Source: CBFCZU01 sp965602635
GTDB taxonomy: Bacteria > Planctomycetota > Phycisphaerae > SM23-33
Length of the DNA stretch: 64,000 bases
Direction of reading: 5' to 3'
Assembly (NCBI GenBank): GCA_965602635.1
Contig: CBFCZU010000001.1
Location: 1 to 64,000 of the forward strand
Shown: one piece after another, positions 25,466 to 35,867 of the stretch
Layout of the letters: each line of letters opens with the position of its first letter
How positions within the stretch are numbered: position 1 is the first letter of the stretch
Made by a program: the position numbers and the translations under genes
Notes under the pieces: model-generated
Databases searched by the model: none
What the model was told of the DNA's origin: nothing
Seen by the model: the letters and a program-made list of their open reading frames with translations, nothing else

Positions 25466-28435
25466 GTGATCGCCGCGGTGGGATTCCGTTTCGCCCAGCC
25501 GTGGTGGCTGCTGGCCTGTGCGCTGGCGGTGCCGGTGGTCTGGCTGGGCTGGCGCAGCCTCGCCTCGCTCGGCAGGGCGCGGCGCGTCGCGGCCATCGGC
25601 CTGCGCGTGCTGGTCATCTGGCTGCTGGCGGCCCTGCTGGCCAGGCCGATGCTCAGCTCCAAGCACGAGGAGCTGACGCTGATCGCCGTCATCGACCGCA
25701 GCCGGTCCATCCCCACCGAGCCGGTGGACGTGCAGGCGGAGGCGATGGATTACCTGGCCCAGGCCGTCGCGAGCAAGCCCCCGGGCGACCAACTGGCCGT
25801 GATCGACGTCGGCGAGCAGGCCCTGATCGCCCGCCTGCCGTCGGTGAGCACGGAGGTCCCTCAGCGGAACATCTCGCTTCCGGGCGAGCAGAGCGCCCTG
25901 GCCGGCGGGGTGGAGCTGGCGCTGGCCATCGCGCCTCCCGATACGGCCACCAGGATATTGCTGATCAGCGACGGGAACGAGACTGCCGGCGACCTGGCCG
26001 GGGCCGCCAGGGTGGCGGCCGCCAACTCCATCCCCATCGACGTCCTGCCGGTGAGGTACAAGTACGAGCGCGAGGTGGTGTTCCGCCGGCTGGTCGCCCC
26101 GTCGCGGGCGCGGAGCGGGCAGACGGTCGACCTGCGGTTCGTGCTGGCAAGCACGGCCAAGGCACAAGGCCGGCTGACCCTCAGCCTCAACGGCCGGCCC
26201 GTGGACCTCGACCCGACCACCGTCGGCATGGCCGTGCCCGTCACCCTCCAGCCCGGCACCAACGTCAAGACCATCTCCCTGCCGCTGGGGACGCGGGGGA
26301 TGCACGACTTCGAGGCTATCTTCATCCCCGACCAGGCCGACCCGCCCTTCGACCGGCTGGCCGCCAACAACCGCGCCGCGGCCATGACCTTCGTCGCCGG
26401 GCCCGGCCACGTGCTGGTCGTGGACGGCGACGGCAAGTCCGGCGCCGACCTGGCCGGCGCCCTGGGCAAGGCCGGAATGGACGTGAGGCACTGCCTGGCG
26501 TCGGAGCTGCCCGAGAACCTCACCGCCCTGCTGGACGCCGACGCCGTCGTCCTGGTCAACGCCGAGAACAGCTCCTTCACCTTCCGCCAGCAGGAGATGC
26601 TCTGCCGGTACGTCGCCGACATGGGCGGCGGGCTGGTCATGGTCGGCGGCCCGGAGTCGTTCGGCGCCGGCGGCTGGATCGGCTCGCCCGCCGCCAGAGT
26701 CATCCCCGTGGACCTCGACCCGCCACAGAAGAAGGTCATGCCCAAGGGCGCGCTGGTGCTGATCATGCACGCCTGCGAGATGCCGCAGGGCAACTTCTGG
26801 GGCAAGCAGACCGCCATTGCCGCGGCGAAGAGCCTCAGCCGGCGCGACCTGGTGGGTGTGCTGGATTACGGCTGGCAGGCCGGCGCCCCCAACTGGGTCT
26901 ATCCGCTCAGCGAGGTCGGAGACAAGCAGGCCGTCACCGCCGCCATCCGGAGGATGACCATGGGCGACATGCCGGACTTCGGCCCGCCCATGCAGGTGGC
27001 CTACGACAAGCTCAAGGCCTGCGACGCCGCCCAGAAGCACATCATCATTATCAGCGACGGCGACCCGCAGATGCCCAAGAAGGAGAAGGGTTTGCTCAAG
27101 AAGCTGCGCAAGGCCGGCATCACCTGCAGCGGGGTGGCGGTGTTTCCGCACGATCCGGGGCACGTGGCCTCGCTGGTGAAGATCGCCCGGGCCACCGGCG
27201 GGCGGTTCTACAACGTCAAGGACCCCAAGCAGCTTCCGCGGATCTTTATCAAGGAGGCACAGGTCGTCCGCCGGGCGCTGATCGTGGAAGAGAAATTCAC
27301 CCCCAAGGCGACCGGCAGCATGGCGATTCGCGGCCTGCCGCTTCGGTCGCTGCCGGACCTCGACGGGTACGTGCTCACCGGCCCCAAGAAAGGGCTGACG
27401 CGCGTGGCGCTTACCTCGGCCAGGGGCGACCCCCTGCTGGCGACCGGGCAGATGGGCATGGGCCGGGCTGTTGCCTTCACCAGCTCAGCCGACAGCCGCT
27501 GGGCCTCGCGCTGGCTGGCATGGGGCGGCTTCCAGCGCTTCTGGGAGCAGATCGTCCGCTGGGCAGGCAAGCCCGCACAGGCGTCGGACTGCGAGGTGTA
27601 CACCGACGTGCACGGGCGCAACGTCACCGTCAGCGTCGAGGCGGTCAACGCCGCCGGCGAATTCGTGCAACTGACCGACATCGGCGGGCACGTCATCGCC
27701 CCCGACATGTCCAGGAAGGAGCTGACCGTCAGCCAGGTCGGCCCGGGCTCATACCGGGCCGGCTTCGACGCCGCACAGTTCGGCGGCTTCCTTGTCAGCC
27801 TGCGCTACCGCAAGGCCGGGGCCGACAGTACGTCGCTGATCCAGACCGTGGCCATCGTCCCGTACGCGCCCGAGTTCGAGGACCTAACCGACAATCTGCC
27901 CCTGCTCGCCCGGGTGGCGGCGAGCACGGGCGGGCGAGTTCTCGGGGGCGATCCGAGCAAGGTCAACCTGTTCGATCGGTCGGGGCTGCGCTTCCCCGAG
28001 ACGCCGCTTCCGCTCACGAGGCCGCTGATGCTGATCTGGCTGGGGCTGTTCCTGCTGGACGTTGCGGTCCGGCGGGTGGCGTTGGACGTTCGCTCAGCCG
28101 CTCGACGGGTGGGGGCGGCGCTGGGGCGCCTGCGGCCGCGACGCGACGCCGCCGGCCGAACGCTGGCACGGCTCCAGGCCCGGCGACGCCAGGTGCGCGA
28201 CCGGCTCGTCGCCCGTGGCCGGAAGGGCGCCGCGGCAAGACGCTACGAGGCGCCCGAGGGCGGCCCCGAGCCGCCGGAGCTTCCCCTGGCCGAGCAGCGG
28301 CCGGAGGCGCCGGCCGTCGAGCAGGGCGAAGCCCAACGCCCAACCGAGCAGCCAGAGGATGAGAGCCACCTGGGCCGGCTGCTACGCGCCAAACGCCAGG
28401 CGCGAGATCGCATGAAAAAGGACAAGGACAAGTAG
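25466..28435 (+). CDS. Membrane protein with VWA-like and glutamine-amidotransferase-like domains
   Basis: 989 residues from the GTG at 25466 (VIAAVGFRFAQPWWLL), which follows GGAG. Two membrane helices lie at about 10-28 and 42-60. A VWA-like domain begins near 72 (LIAVIDRSRSIPTEP). A GATase1-like segment runs from about 311 (GPGHVLVVDGDG ... GGLVMVGGPESFGAGGW). A second VWA-like part spans about 425-600 (HIIIISDGDPQ). A C-terminal helix near 852 is followed by a long basic cytoplasmic tail. This layout is common in planctomycetes beside MoxR and DUF58, as here. The first MIDAS is incomplete (DRSRS), so metal binding is doubtful. A role in envelope assembly or chaperoning is inferred. Confidence 0.85.
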   Translation: MIAAVGFRFAQPWWLLACALAVPVVWLGWRSLASLGRARRVAAIGLRVLVIWLLAALLARPMLSSKHEELTLIAVIDRSRSIPTEPVDVQAEAMDYLAQAVASKPPGDQLAVIDVGEQALIARLPSVSTEVPQRNISLPGEQSALAGGVELALAIAPPDTATRILLISDGNETAGDLAGAARVAAANSIPIDVLPVRYKYEREVVFRRLVAPSRARSGQTVDLRFVLASTAKAQGRLTLSLNGRPVDLDPTTVGMAVPVTLQPGTNVKTISLPLGTRGMHDFEAIFIPDQADPPFDRLAANNRAAAMTFVAGPGHVLVVDGDGKSGADLAGALGKAGMDVRHCLASELPENLTALLDADAVVLVNAENSSFTFRQQEMLCRYVADMGGGLVMVGGPESFGAGGWIGSPAARVIPVDLDPPQKKVMPKGALVLIMHACEMPQGNFWGKQTAIAAAKSLSRRDLVGVLDYGWQAGAPNWVYPLSEVGDKQAVTAAIRRMTMGDMPDFGPPMQVAYDKLKACDAAQKHIIIISDGDPQMPKKEKGLLKKLRKAGITCSGVAVFPHDPGHVASLVKIARATGGRFYNVKDPKQLPRIFIKEAQVVRRALIVEEKFTPKATGSMAIRGLPLRSLPDLDGYVLTGPKKGLTRVALTSARGDPLLATGQMGMGRAVAFTSSADSRWASRWLAWGGFQRFWEQIVRWAGKPAQASDCEVYTDVHGRNVTVSVEAVNAAGEFVQLTDIGGHVIAPDMSRKELTVSQVGPGSYRAGFDAAQFGGFLVSLRYRKAGADSTSLIQTVAIVPYAPEFEDLTDNLPLLARVAASTGGRVLGGDPSKVNLFDRSGLRFPETPLPLTRPLMLIWLGLFLLDVAVRRVALDVRSAARRVGAALGRLRPRRDAAGRTLARLQARRRQVRDRLVARGRKGAAARRYEAPEGGPEPPELPLAEQRPEAPAVEQGEAQRPTEQPEDESHLGRLLRAKRQARDRMKKDKDK

Positions 28436-28482
28436 TCGCCCACTGACGGCGGCAACGATACGAGCGAAGGAGAAAAGCGGAC

Positions 28483-29508
<1,026 letters not shown>

Positions 29509-29526
29509 GCGACGGGCAAATGTCTA

Positions 29527-30441
29527 ATGACGAATGACGGGATCGCGAAAACTCGCAGCCGCCTGACCGAGCTTCTGGATCCGCAATTCATGGCCCGGCT
29601 GGACGCGCTGGACATACTCTCGCGGAAGATCCTTCAGGGCAAGGTCCATGGCGAGCGGCGGAGCAAGCGCCGCGGCCAGAGCGTCGAGTTCGCCGACCAC
29701 CGCCCGTACGTGGCGGGCGACGACCTGCGGTTCGTGGACTGGAACATCTACGCCCGGCTGGACCAGTTGTTCCTCAAGCTCTTCCTGGCCGAGGAGGACC
29801 TGACGGTGCACGTGCTGCTCGACGCCACGGCCTCGATGGCCGGCGGCGAGCCGCCCAAGAGCCGTGCCGCCAGGCGCCTGGCCGCCGCCCTGAGCTACAT
29901 CGCACTGGTCAACAACAACCGCCTCACCGTCAGCACCTTCGCCGACGGGCTGACCGGGCAGATCGCAAACATGCGCGGGCGGGGGTACCTCCACCAGATG
30001 GGCGAGTTCCTCCTGGAAGCCCCGGCCGAGGGGTCCTCCGACTTCGACAGGGCGTGCAGGCAGGTCGCCGCCGGGCGGATCGGCTCGGGGGTGATGATCG
30101 TGCTGTCGGACATGCTTCTCAAGGAAGGCTACGCCGACGGCCTGCGGCGGCTGATGAGCGGCAACTATGACCTGTACGTAATACAGATGCTCAGCCCGCA
30201 GGAGCTCTCGCCGGATCTGTCGGGCGACCTGAGGCTGCTGGACATGGAGGACGCCGACGAGGCGGAGGTGACCGTCAGCGCCGCCCTGCTGAGCTACTAC
30301 AAGCGGACGGTGTCGGCCTACTGCAACGAGCTGAAGGCCTTCTGCTCCCGGCGCGGGGCGGTGTACGTGCTGACCGACTCGGGCAAGCCCGTCGAGCCGC
30401 TGGTGCTGAACTACCTCAGGCGGAGAGGACTGTTGAGATAA
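29527..30441 (+). CDS. DUF58 domain protein
   Basis: 304 residues, soluble. The DUF58 signature is clear: GRRS-like KVHGERRSKRRGQSVEFADH, then YVAGDDLRFVDWNIYARLDQLFLK, followed by a VWA-like core VHVLLDATASMAGG with a DxTxS MIDAS. DUF58 proteins act together with MoxR ATPases, encoded 18 bp upstream. The start lies in a short AATGACGAATGAC sequence also seen near 30448, so initiation is less certain than the domain call. Confidence 0.93.
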   Translation: MTNDGIAKTRSRLTELLDPQFMARLDALDILSRKILQGKVHGERRSKRRGQSVEFADHRPYVAGDDLRFVDWNIYARLDQLFLKLFLAEEDLTVHVLLDATASMAGGEPPKSRAARRLAAALSYIALVNNNRLTVSTFADGLTGQIANMRGRGYLHQMGEFLLEAPAEGSSDFDRACRQVAAGRIGSGVMIVLSDMLLKEGYADGLRRLMSGNYDLYVIQMLSPQELSPDLSGDLRLLDMEDADEAEVTVSAALLSYYKRTVSAYCNELKAFCSRRGAVYVLTDSGKPVEPLVLNYLRRRGLLR

Positions 30442-30506
30442 TGCATGATGACGAATGACCGATGGCCAGGCAGTCGCAGGGCCTGGCCGACAGGTACTGA
30501 CCGATC

Positions 30507-32495
30507 ATGGAATTTCTTTCGCCCTGGACAGCTTTGATCGCCGCAGCGGCTGCGGTGCCGCTGTTGGTTCTGCTCTACTTCCTGAAGCTCAAGCGACGGG
30601 AGCAGTTGATCACCAGCACGCTGCTGTGGAAGCGGGCGGTGCAGGACCTCCAGGTCAACGCGCCGTTTCAGCGGCTTCGGCGGAACATCCTGCTGCTGCT
30701 GCAACTGCTCGCGATGCTGGCGGTGCTGCTGGCGCTGGCTGGGCCCGTGTCGCGTTGGATCGCCGGCGGCGGCAGGCGGTACGTGCTGCTGATCGACCGG
30801 TCCGGGAGCATGAACGCCGCCGACGAGCCGCCCCACACCCGGCTGGAGCAGGCCAAGCGCAAAGCCAAGGCGCTTATCGAGTCCCTCCGCAGCCGGCCCG
30901 GCCTGGGAATGGACGACCGGTCAGACCAGGCCATGGTCATCGCCTTCGACGACCATGCCAAGGTGCTGTGCAACTTCACGTCCGACAAGCGGCAGCTCTC
31001 GGCGGCGGTGGAGGCCGTCAGGGCGACCGACGGGGGCTCCTCGCTGGCCGAGGCCGTCGCCGTCGCCAGGGCCTTCGCGACGTCGCCTGGGGAGGATGCG
31101 AACAATCGTTCCGCCACCGAGGCGGCTGAGCTGGTGCTGTTCAGCGACGGAAAGATCCGCGATCTGGACGACGTTGTGGCGGGCCCGGACGAGCTGAAGT
31201 TCCACCGCGTGGGCGAGTCGTCCGACAACGTGGCGGTCGTCGCCATGCAGGCCAGGCGCTCTTACGAGCATCCCGAACAGGTGGCGGTCTTCGCGGGCCT
31301 GGCCAACTGCGGCGGCTCGCCCGTCAACTGCGAGGTGCAACTGAGCGTTGACGGGCACGTCCGGTCGGTCAGGCCGGTGCGCCTGCCCGCCTGGCAGGGC
31401 GGCCGCGACAAGCTGGGGCGCCTGGGCCAGGCATCGGTGAGCTTCTCGTTCTCCCAGCCGGGCTCGGCGACCGTGGAGGTCCGGCTGCTGGCCGACGATC
31501 CCCTGCCGGCCGACAACGCAGCCTGGGCGATCCTGCCCCCGCCAAAGAAGCTCAGCGTGCTGCTGGTCAGCGCGGGCAACCCCGCCCTGGCAGCGGCGCT
31601 GGAGTCCTGCTCGCTGGCCGGGCTCGACGAGGTCACGCCCGAGCAGTTCGACAAGATGGACAGCTCGGCGCTTGCCCTGAAAGAGCGCTACGACGTCATC
31701 GTCCTCGACGGGCACGCCGCCGCCAAGGCCGAGTCCCTGCCGCGGGGGCAGTATCTCGTTTTCGGCCCGCCGCCGCAGGGCATCGGCGTCCAGACCCGGC
31801 GCGTGAACGCCGGGCGTGTGATCGTTGACTGGCAGCGGCGTCACCCCGTCCTCCAGCACGTGGACCTGGGCGGCCTGTTCGTCTCGGCCTATCAGCGCAT
31901 GGTGCTTCCCCGCGACGGCCTGGCGCTGGCGGAGTTCGCCGACGCCCCGGCCGTGGCCATCCTCCGCCGCGGCGGAAGCGTCTTCCTGCTGGCCGGCTTC
32001 GACGTGATGGAAACGAACTGGCCGTTCGAGCCGGGGCTGGTGATGTTCTGCTACAACGCCACCCGCTACCTGGGCATGGAGCTGGTCCAGACGCAGCAGG
32101 CGTCGCTGGCGGCGGGCTCGGCCCTGGCGGTGCGGGCTCCCGCAGGCGATGTCTCGGAAGCGCACCTCACCGGGCCGGGCGGGCTGGACGTGAAGCTGAC
32201 CCGGGACTCGTCCGGGACGTTCCGCTACCCCAAGGCCGCCCGGGCGGGCATATACACCCTCGCCGCGGGCAGGGCCGATACTCCGACCATCACCCGGCGG
32301 TTCGCCGTGAACTTCCTGAACCCCCGCGAGAGCGACATACATCCGGCCAGTGGGCTGGTCCTCTCAGGCCGGGAGGTCCAGGCCGAAACCGCGCCGGCCC
32401 GATCCAACCGAGAGCTTTGGCCCGTGCTGGTGGCAGTGGCCTTGGCGCTTGTGTGCCTGGAGTGGCTCATCTATAATTCAAAGGTCAGAATCTGA
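30507..32495 (+). CDS. BatA-like VWA membrane protein
   Basis: 662 residues. The N-terminal BatA module (LSPWTALIAAAAAVPLLVLLYFLKLKRREQ) has one helix, a second follows near 58-78, then a VWA domain with an intact MIDAS start (LLIDRSGSMNAADEP at about 92). The middle is beta-rich, and a last membrane helix sits at about 640-655, just before the C-terminus. It belongs with the MoxR and DUF58 genes upstream; such sets are tied to stress tolerance and envelope processes in other bacteria. The start ATG at 30507 gives the complete family N-terminus. Confidence 0.92.
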   Translation: MEFLSPWTALIAAAAAVPLLVLLYFLKLKRREQLITSTLLWKRAVQDLQVNAPFQRLRRNILLLLQLLAMLAVLLALAGPVSRWIAGGGRRYVLLIDRSGSMNAADEPPHTRLEQAKRKAKALIESLRSRPGLGMDDRSDQAMVIAFDDHAKVLCNFTSDKRQLSAAVEAVRATDGGSSLAEAVAVARAFATSPGEDANNRSATEAAELVLFSDGKIRDLDDVVAGPDELKFHRVGESSDNVAVVAMQARRSYEHPEQVAVFAGLANCGGSPVNCEVQLSVDGHVRSVRPVRLPAWQGGRDKLGRLGQASVSFSFSQPGSATVEVRLLADDPLPADNAAWAILPPPKKLSVLLVSAGNPALAAALESCSLAGLDEVTPEQFDKMDSSALALKERYDVIVLDGHAAAKAESLPRGQYLVFGPPPQGIGVQTRRVNAGRVIVDWQRRHPVLQHVDLGGLFVSAYQRMVLPRDGLALAEFADAPAVAILRRGGSVFLLAGFDVMETNWPFEPGLVMFCYNATRYLGMELVQTQQASLAAGSALAVRAPAGDVSEAHLTGPGGLDVKLTRDSSGTFRYPKAARAGIYTLAAGRADTPTITRRFAVNFLNPRESDIHPASGLVLSGREVQAETAPARSNRELWPVLVAVALALVCLEWLIYNSKVRI

Positions 32496-32526
32496 AGTGC
32501 AATCGCGTTTCCTAACGGGTGTTGAT

Positions 32527-34686
32527 ATGGGGCGACGTTGCCTGTGGATTCTCCTGGCGCTGCTTCTTGGGGCTCTCGCGCTGCCGGCGGTCTCCCTGGC
32601 GGCCGAGGAGTTCAACGTCACGGTCACCGTGGGCTGGGAGAACTACTATCGGCCCATGGAGTGGACCCCGATAGAGATCAACATTGCCAACAGCAAGCTC
32701 AAGAAGCCCTTCGGGGGCACGCTGTTGGTTTCGGCCCAGCAGGACGGCCTCAACAAGCTGACCGTCGGGCGCGAGTTCGTGCTCACCCGCGATAGCCCCG
32801 TGGACTGCGCCATGGTGACCAAGTTCACGTACGGGGTCGCCGATTGCCTGGTGCGGATTCTCAACGCTGGTGGGCGGACGTCCTGGTCCACTGACTTCAG
32901 CTTGATGGATTTTTCCAAAGGCGTCGAGCTGGTGCCGGTGGACGACGACGCGCTGCTTATCGGCGTGGCGGGGAGGATATCCTCCAGCCTGCTGCGCCTG
33001 GGAGGCAACAGCGCCTGCGAGCACGGGAGCGAGCGAGGGAAGGTCCACGTCAAGCGAAAGGTCCTTAACCGCCTGCCCCACGACTGGACCGGCTATGCCG
33101 GGCTTGACCTTCTCGTCCTGTACGACCCGGACTGGGACACCCTCTCCGTTCACCAGAGCCGGGCGATCGCCCTATGGGTCACCAACGGCGGGAGGCTGCT
33201 GATCGTCCTGGGCACGCGTCCGCTGCCTGCTTCGGGCCCGATAGCGGGGCTGGTCCCGTTCCGCCCGGGTCCGCTGCGGCAGATCAAGATACCCGCTTCC
33301 GCCCTGAGCGCGTGGGGCTTCGGGCGGGCAGTTGCCAACGCCGGCGCGGAAGTGAGCTGCTGGCCCCTCGACGGCGCCGCCAAGGCCGGATGGACCGCCG
33401 ACGGCGGGAAGAGCAGCTTCTTTGCTTACGGGCCGGTCGCCTTCGGCAAAGTGGCCGTGCTGGGCTTCGACCCGTACCTGCTTGTCCGGCGAACCGGCCG
33501 ACCGGCCACGACCGGCAGGCCGTACCTGGGCGTCCAGCCGGCACGGGCGGCGTCAGAGCTGGCCAGGTTCTGGACGGCGCAGCTCCGACACGTCCTGGGC
33601 CCCCGTCAGATCGGCCATCAGTCAGGCGGGTGGCGCGGAGACCCGGGCTACGGCTACTATGGTGGTTTCGAGCTTGGCCGCGTCGGGCGGGGCTCCAACG
33701 CCGTCGTGGGACACCTCATGAGCATCCCGGAGATGCGCCCGTTGAGCATCTGGTGGGTGATACTCCTGCTGGCCCTGCTGGCGGTGCTGCTGGGGCCGGT
33801 GGACTACATCGTCCTGAAGCGCCTGGGCAAGCTGCCGCTCACGTGGATCACATCGACGGCCCTGATCGCCCTGTTCTCGGTTGGGGCATACTACGGCGTC
33901 CAGGCCCTCCGCGCCGGGACGATGAAGGTCCGGGTGGTATCGGTCATCGACGCGGTGGAAGGGTCCAAAGCCGTCTGGTCCACGCAGTACGCGGGCATCT
34001 TCGCCCCGGCCAGCAAGAACTACGGCCTCAGCGGCACCCGCCCCAACGAGTGGTGGTCCGGCATAACCGCGTCCAGGGACGAGCGCTCCTTCTACCGCCC
34101 GCGCGAAATCGCCACGAGGCAAATCTCCTGTCTCCAGGAGGACGGAGGCAACAGGCCCGCGTCCCTGCCCATCAACATATGGACCATGCAGTGCCTGTTG
34201 ACCGAATCGCCCGAGGAGAAGCCGCCCTTCTCGGCCAGCGTGGAGCGGGCCGGAGGCGACCTGAAGGTCAGCATCGTCAATCACTCTGACGTTCCCATCC
34301 GCAGGGGCTACGTCCGAATGGACGGGGATCAGAAGATGGAGTTCGGGTCCGTTGACGCGGGCGGCAAGAAGGCACACCAGGGCCGGCTGTCTCGCGCCAG
34401 GGCCTGGGACGACTGCCTCTCCAGCAGCGAAACCTACGTGACGGGCTATCCGAACGGGCGGGAGGCGTTTCCCTATTTCGAGACCGACTCGGCCTACTTC
34501 GCCAGGGGCAGCCTCCGACGGACCGGCGCCATCCAGGAATACCTGCGCCGCGGCGCGGCGGTGGTGTGCGTGGAATACCGCGAGGCGCCCGTCTCCTTCG
34601 GCGTGGCCGGAAGAACGTGCGAGTACCACCACGTCCGGTTGGCGAGGATGGTGGTCTTTCCCAAGAGATTAGCCCGCTTGCCGTAG
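32527..34686 (+). CDS. Exported membrane protein of the MoxR/VWA cluster
   Basis: 719 residues from the ATG at 32527. A signal peptide (GRRCLWILLALLLGALALPAVSLAAEE) is followed by a large beta-rich external region. Two membrane helices lie near 408-430 (SIWWVILLLALLAVLLGPVDY) and 440-460, then a further ~260-residue soluble part. The segment LLGPVDYIVLKRLGK recalls membrane proteins that follow VWA genes in planctomycetes. A Gly/Tyr patch (GDPGYGYYGGFELGRVG) precedes the helices. No enzyme motif is visible. It lies 31 bp after the BatA-like gene. Confidence 0.82.
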   Translation: MGRRCLWILLALLLGALALPAVSLAAEEFNVTVTVGWENYYRPMEWTPIEINIANSKLKKPFGGTLLVSAQQDGLNKLTVGREFVLTRDSPVDCAMVTKFTYGVADCLVRILNAGGRTSWSTDFSLMDFSKGVELVPVDDDALLIGVAGRISSSLLRLGGNSACEHGSERGKVHVKRKVLNRLPHDWTGYAGLDLLVLYDPDWDTLSVHQSRAIALWVTNGGRLLIVLGTRPLPASGPIAGLVPFRPGPLRQIKIPASALSAWGFGRAVANAGAEVSCWPLDGAAKAGWTADGGKSSFFAYGPVAFGKVAVLGFDPYLLVRRTGRPATTGRPYLGVQPARAASELARFWTAQLRHVLGPRQIGHQSGGWRGDPGYGYYGGFELGRVGRGSNAVVGHLMSIPEMRPLSIWWVILLLALLAVLLGPVDYIVLKRLGKLPLTWITSTALIALFSVGAYYGVQALRAGTMKVRVVSVIDAVEGSKAVWSTQYAGIFAPASKNYGLSGTRPNEWWSGITASRDERSFYRPREIATRQISCLQEDGGNRPASLPINIWTMQCLLTESPEEKPPFSASVERAGGDLKVSIVNHSDVPIRRGYVRMDGDQKMEFGSVDAGGKKAHQGRLSRARAWDDCLSSSETYVTGYPNGREAFPYFETDSAYFARGSLRRTGAIQEYLRRGAAVVCVEYREAPVSFGVAGRTCEYHHVRLARMVVFPKRLARLP

Positions 34687-34723
34687 GACTGCGTTCGACG
34701 GGCGGGCAGCGAGGAGCCGGAGA

Positions 34724-35650
34724 ATGATTCAGACCAAGGGCTTGACCAAGTACTACGGCACGCTTGGGGCACTTGTGGACCTGGACCTGAACATCGAGGG
34801 GGGTGAGATCTTCGGGTACATAGGCCCCAACGGCGCGGGCAAGACCACCACCATGCGAATCCTGGCGACGCTGCTGGAGCCCACCAGCGGCACGGCCACC
34901 ATCGACGGCAAGCTGGTCACCCGGGAGGGCAAGCGCGTCCGCAAGGTCGTCGGATACATGCCCGACTTCATGGGCGTGTACGACGACCTGAAGGTCTTCG
35001 AGTACCTGGAGTTCTTTGCCGCGGCCTTTGGCGTGCACCGCTCCAAGCGCAGGGGTGTCGTCGAGGGTGTGCTGGAGCTGACCGACTTGCAGTCCAAGGC
35101 CGCATTCAGGGTGGATAGCCTCTCACGCGGCATGCAGCAGCGACTGGGGCTGGCGCGGGTGCTCATCCACGACCCCAAGGTGCTGATCCTGGACGAGCCG
35201 GCCAGCGGGCTGGACCCCCGGGCGAGAATCGAAATCCGCGAGCTGCTCCGCGAGCTGAAGCGCATGGGCAAGACCATCATGATCTCCAGCCACATACTCA
35301 GCGAGCTGGAGGAAATGTGCGACCGGGTGGGGATCATCGAGCAGGGCAAGATGGTCTTCAGCGGCACGCTGGACGACGTTCGCGAGCGCATGGGAGTTCA
35401 TCGCAAGGTCCGCCTGCGTGTGGCCGGGGACGAGGAAAAGGCGGTCAAGCTCCTCTCGGCCCTGCCGGCGGTCGAGTCGGTCGAACGCCTCGAGGACGCC
35501 ATCTTGGTGACCCTGGGCGACAGCGGCGCCGAGGCGGGCCTCATCGCCCGGACGCTGGTCCAGGGCGGCGTGGCCGTGGCTGAACTGGTGCCCGAGAAGC
35601 TCAAACTGGACGAGGCATTCCTGCAACTGACAGAAGGGCTGGTGCACTAG
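34724..35650 (+). CDS. ABC-2 exporter ATPase subunit
   Basis: 308 residues. The Walker A GPNGAGKTT is at about 36-44, the signature SRGMQQRLGLARVL near 130, Walker B LILDEPASGLD near 150, and the H-loop SSHILSELEE near 190. A C-terminal extension of about 90 residues carries no known motif. It pairs with the permease beyond the five-hairpin repeat. The family (CcmA/NatA) exports drugs, Na+, polysaccharide or lipids; the cargo cannot be told. The Shine-Dalgarno GAGGAGCCGGAG precedes the ATG. Confidence 0.95.
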   Translation: MIQTKGLTKYYGTLGALVDLDLNIEGGEIFGYIGPNGAGKTTTMRILATLLEPTSGTATIDGKLVTREGKRVRKVVGYMPDFMGVYDDLKVFEYLEFFAAAFGVHRSKRRGVVEGVLELTDLQSKAAFRVDSLSRGMQQRLGLARVLIHDPKVLILDEPASGLDPRARIEIRELLRELKRMGKTIMISSHILSELEEMCDRVGIIEQGKMVFSGTLDDVRERMGVHRKVRLRVAGDEEKAVKLLSALPAVESVERLEDAILVTLGDSGAEAGLIARTLVQGGVAVAELVPEKLKLDEAFLQLTEGLVH

Positions 35651-35841
35651 CCCGGATGTTGCACGATGCGCGTGCAACATCCGCCCCGCGGGCTTCGACG
35701 CGAGCGACTTACGTCGCTCTTGCTCGGGGCCAGCCTTGAGCGAGGCGCGAAGCGCCGAGTCGAAACCTTTGCGAGAGAACCGTCTCTCGCAAAGGCGCTT
35801 ATTGCATAGACCCGGAAGGGGTCATGCAATAAGCAGACTAG
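35651..35841. repeat. Composite five-hairpin repeat
   Basis: Five hairpins follow each other directly: 35653-35683 (13-bp arms), 35702-35719 (GAGCGAC/GTCGCTC), 35744-35756 (GGCGC/GCGCC), 35766-35795 (13-bp arms, loop ACCG) and 35797-35834 (16 bp with one bulged A). The last one, with its flanks, is the copy of positions 1-52. The block fills the gap between the exporter ATPase and its permease. It resembles BIME/REP-type composite repeats; no transposase is next to it. Confidence 0.88.
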
Positions 35842-35867
35842 CGCTGCGGCGCTGGTCTGGTGGAAAC

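Noticed and set aside
35736..35867. 44-codon N-terminal extension of the ABC-2 permease
   Set aside because: It is the translation of the hairpin repeat; the family-like N-terminus begins at the ATG at 35868.
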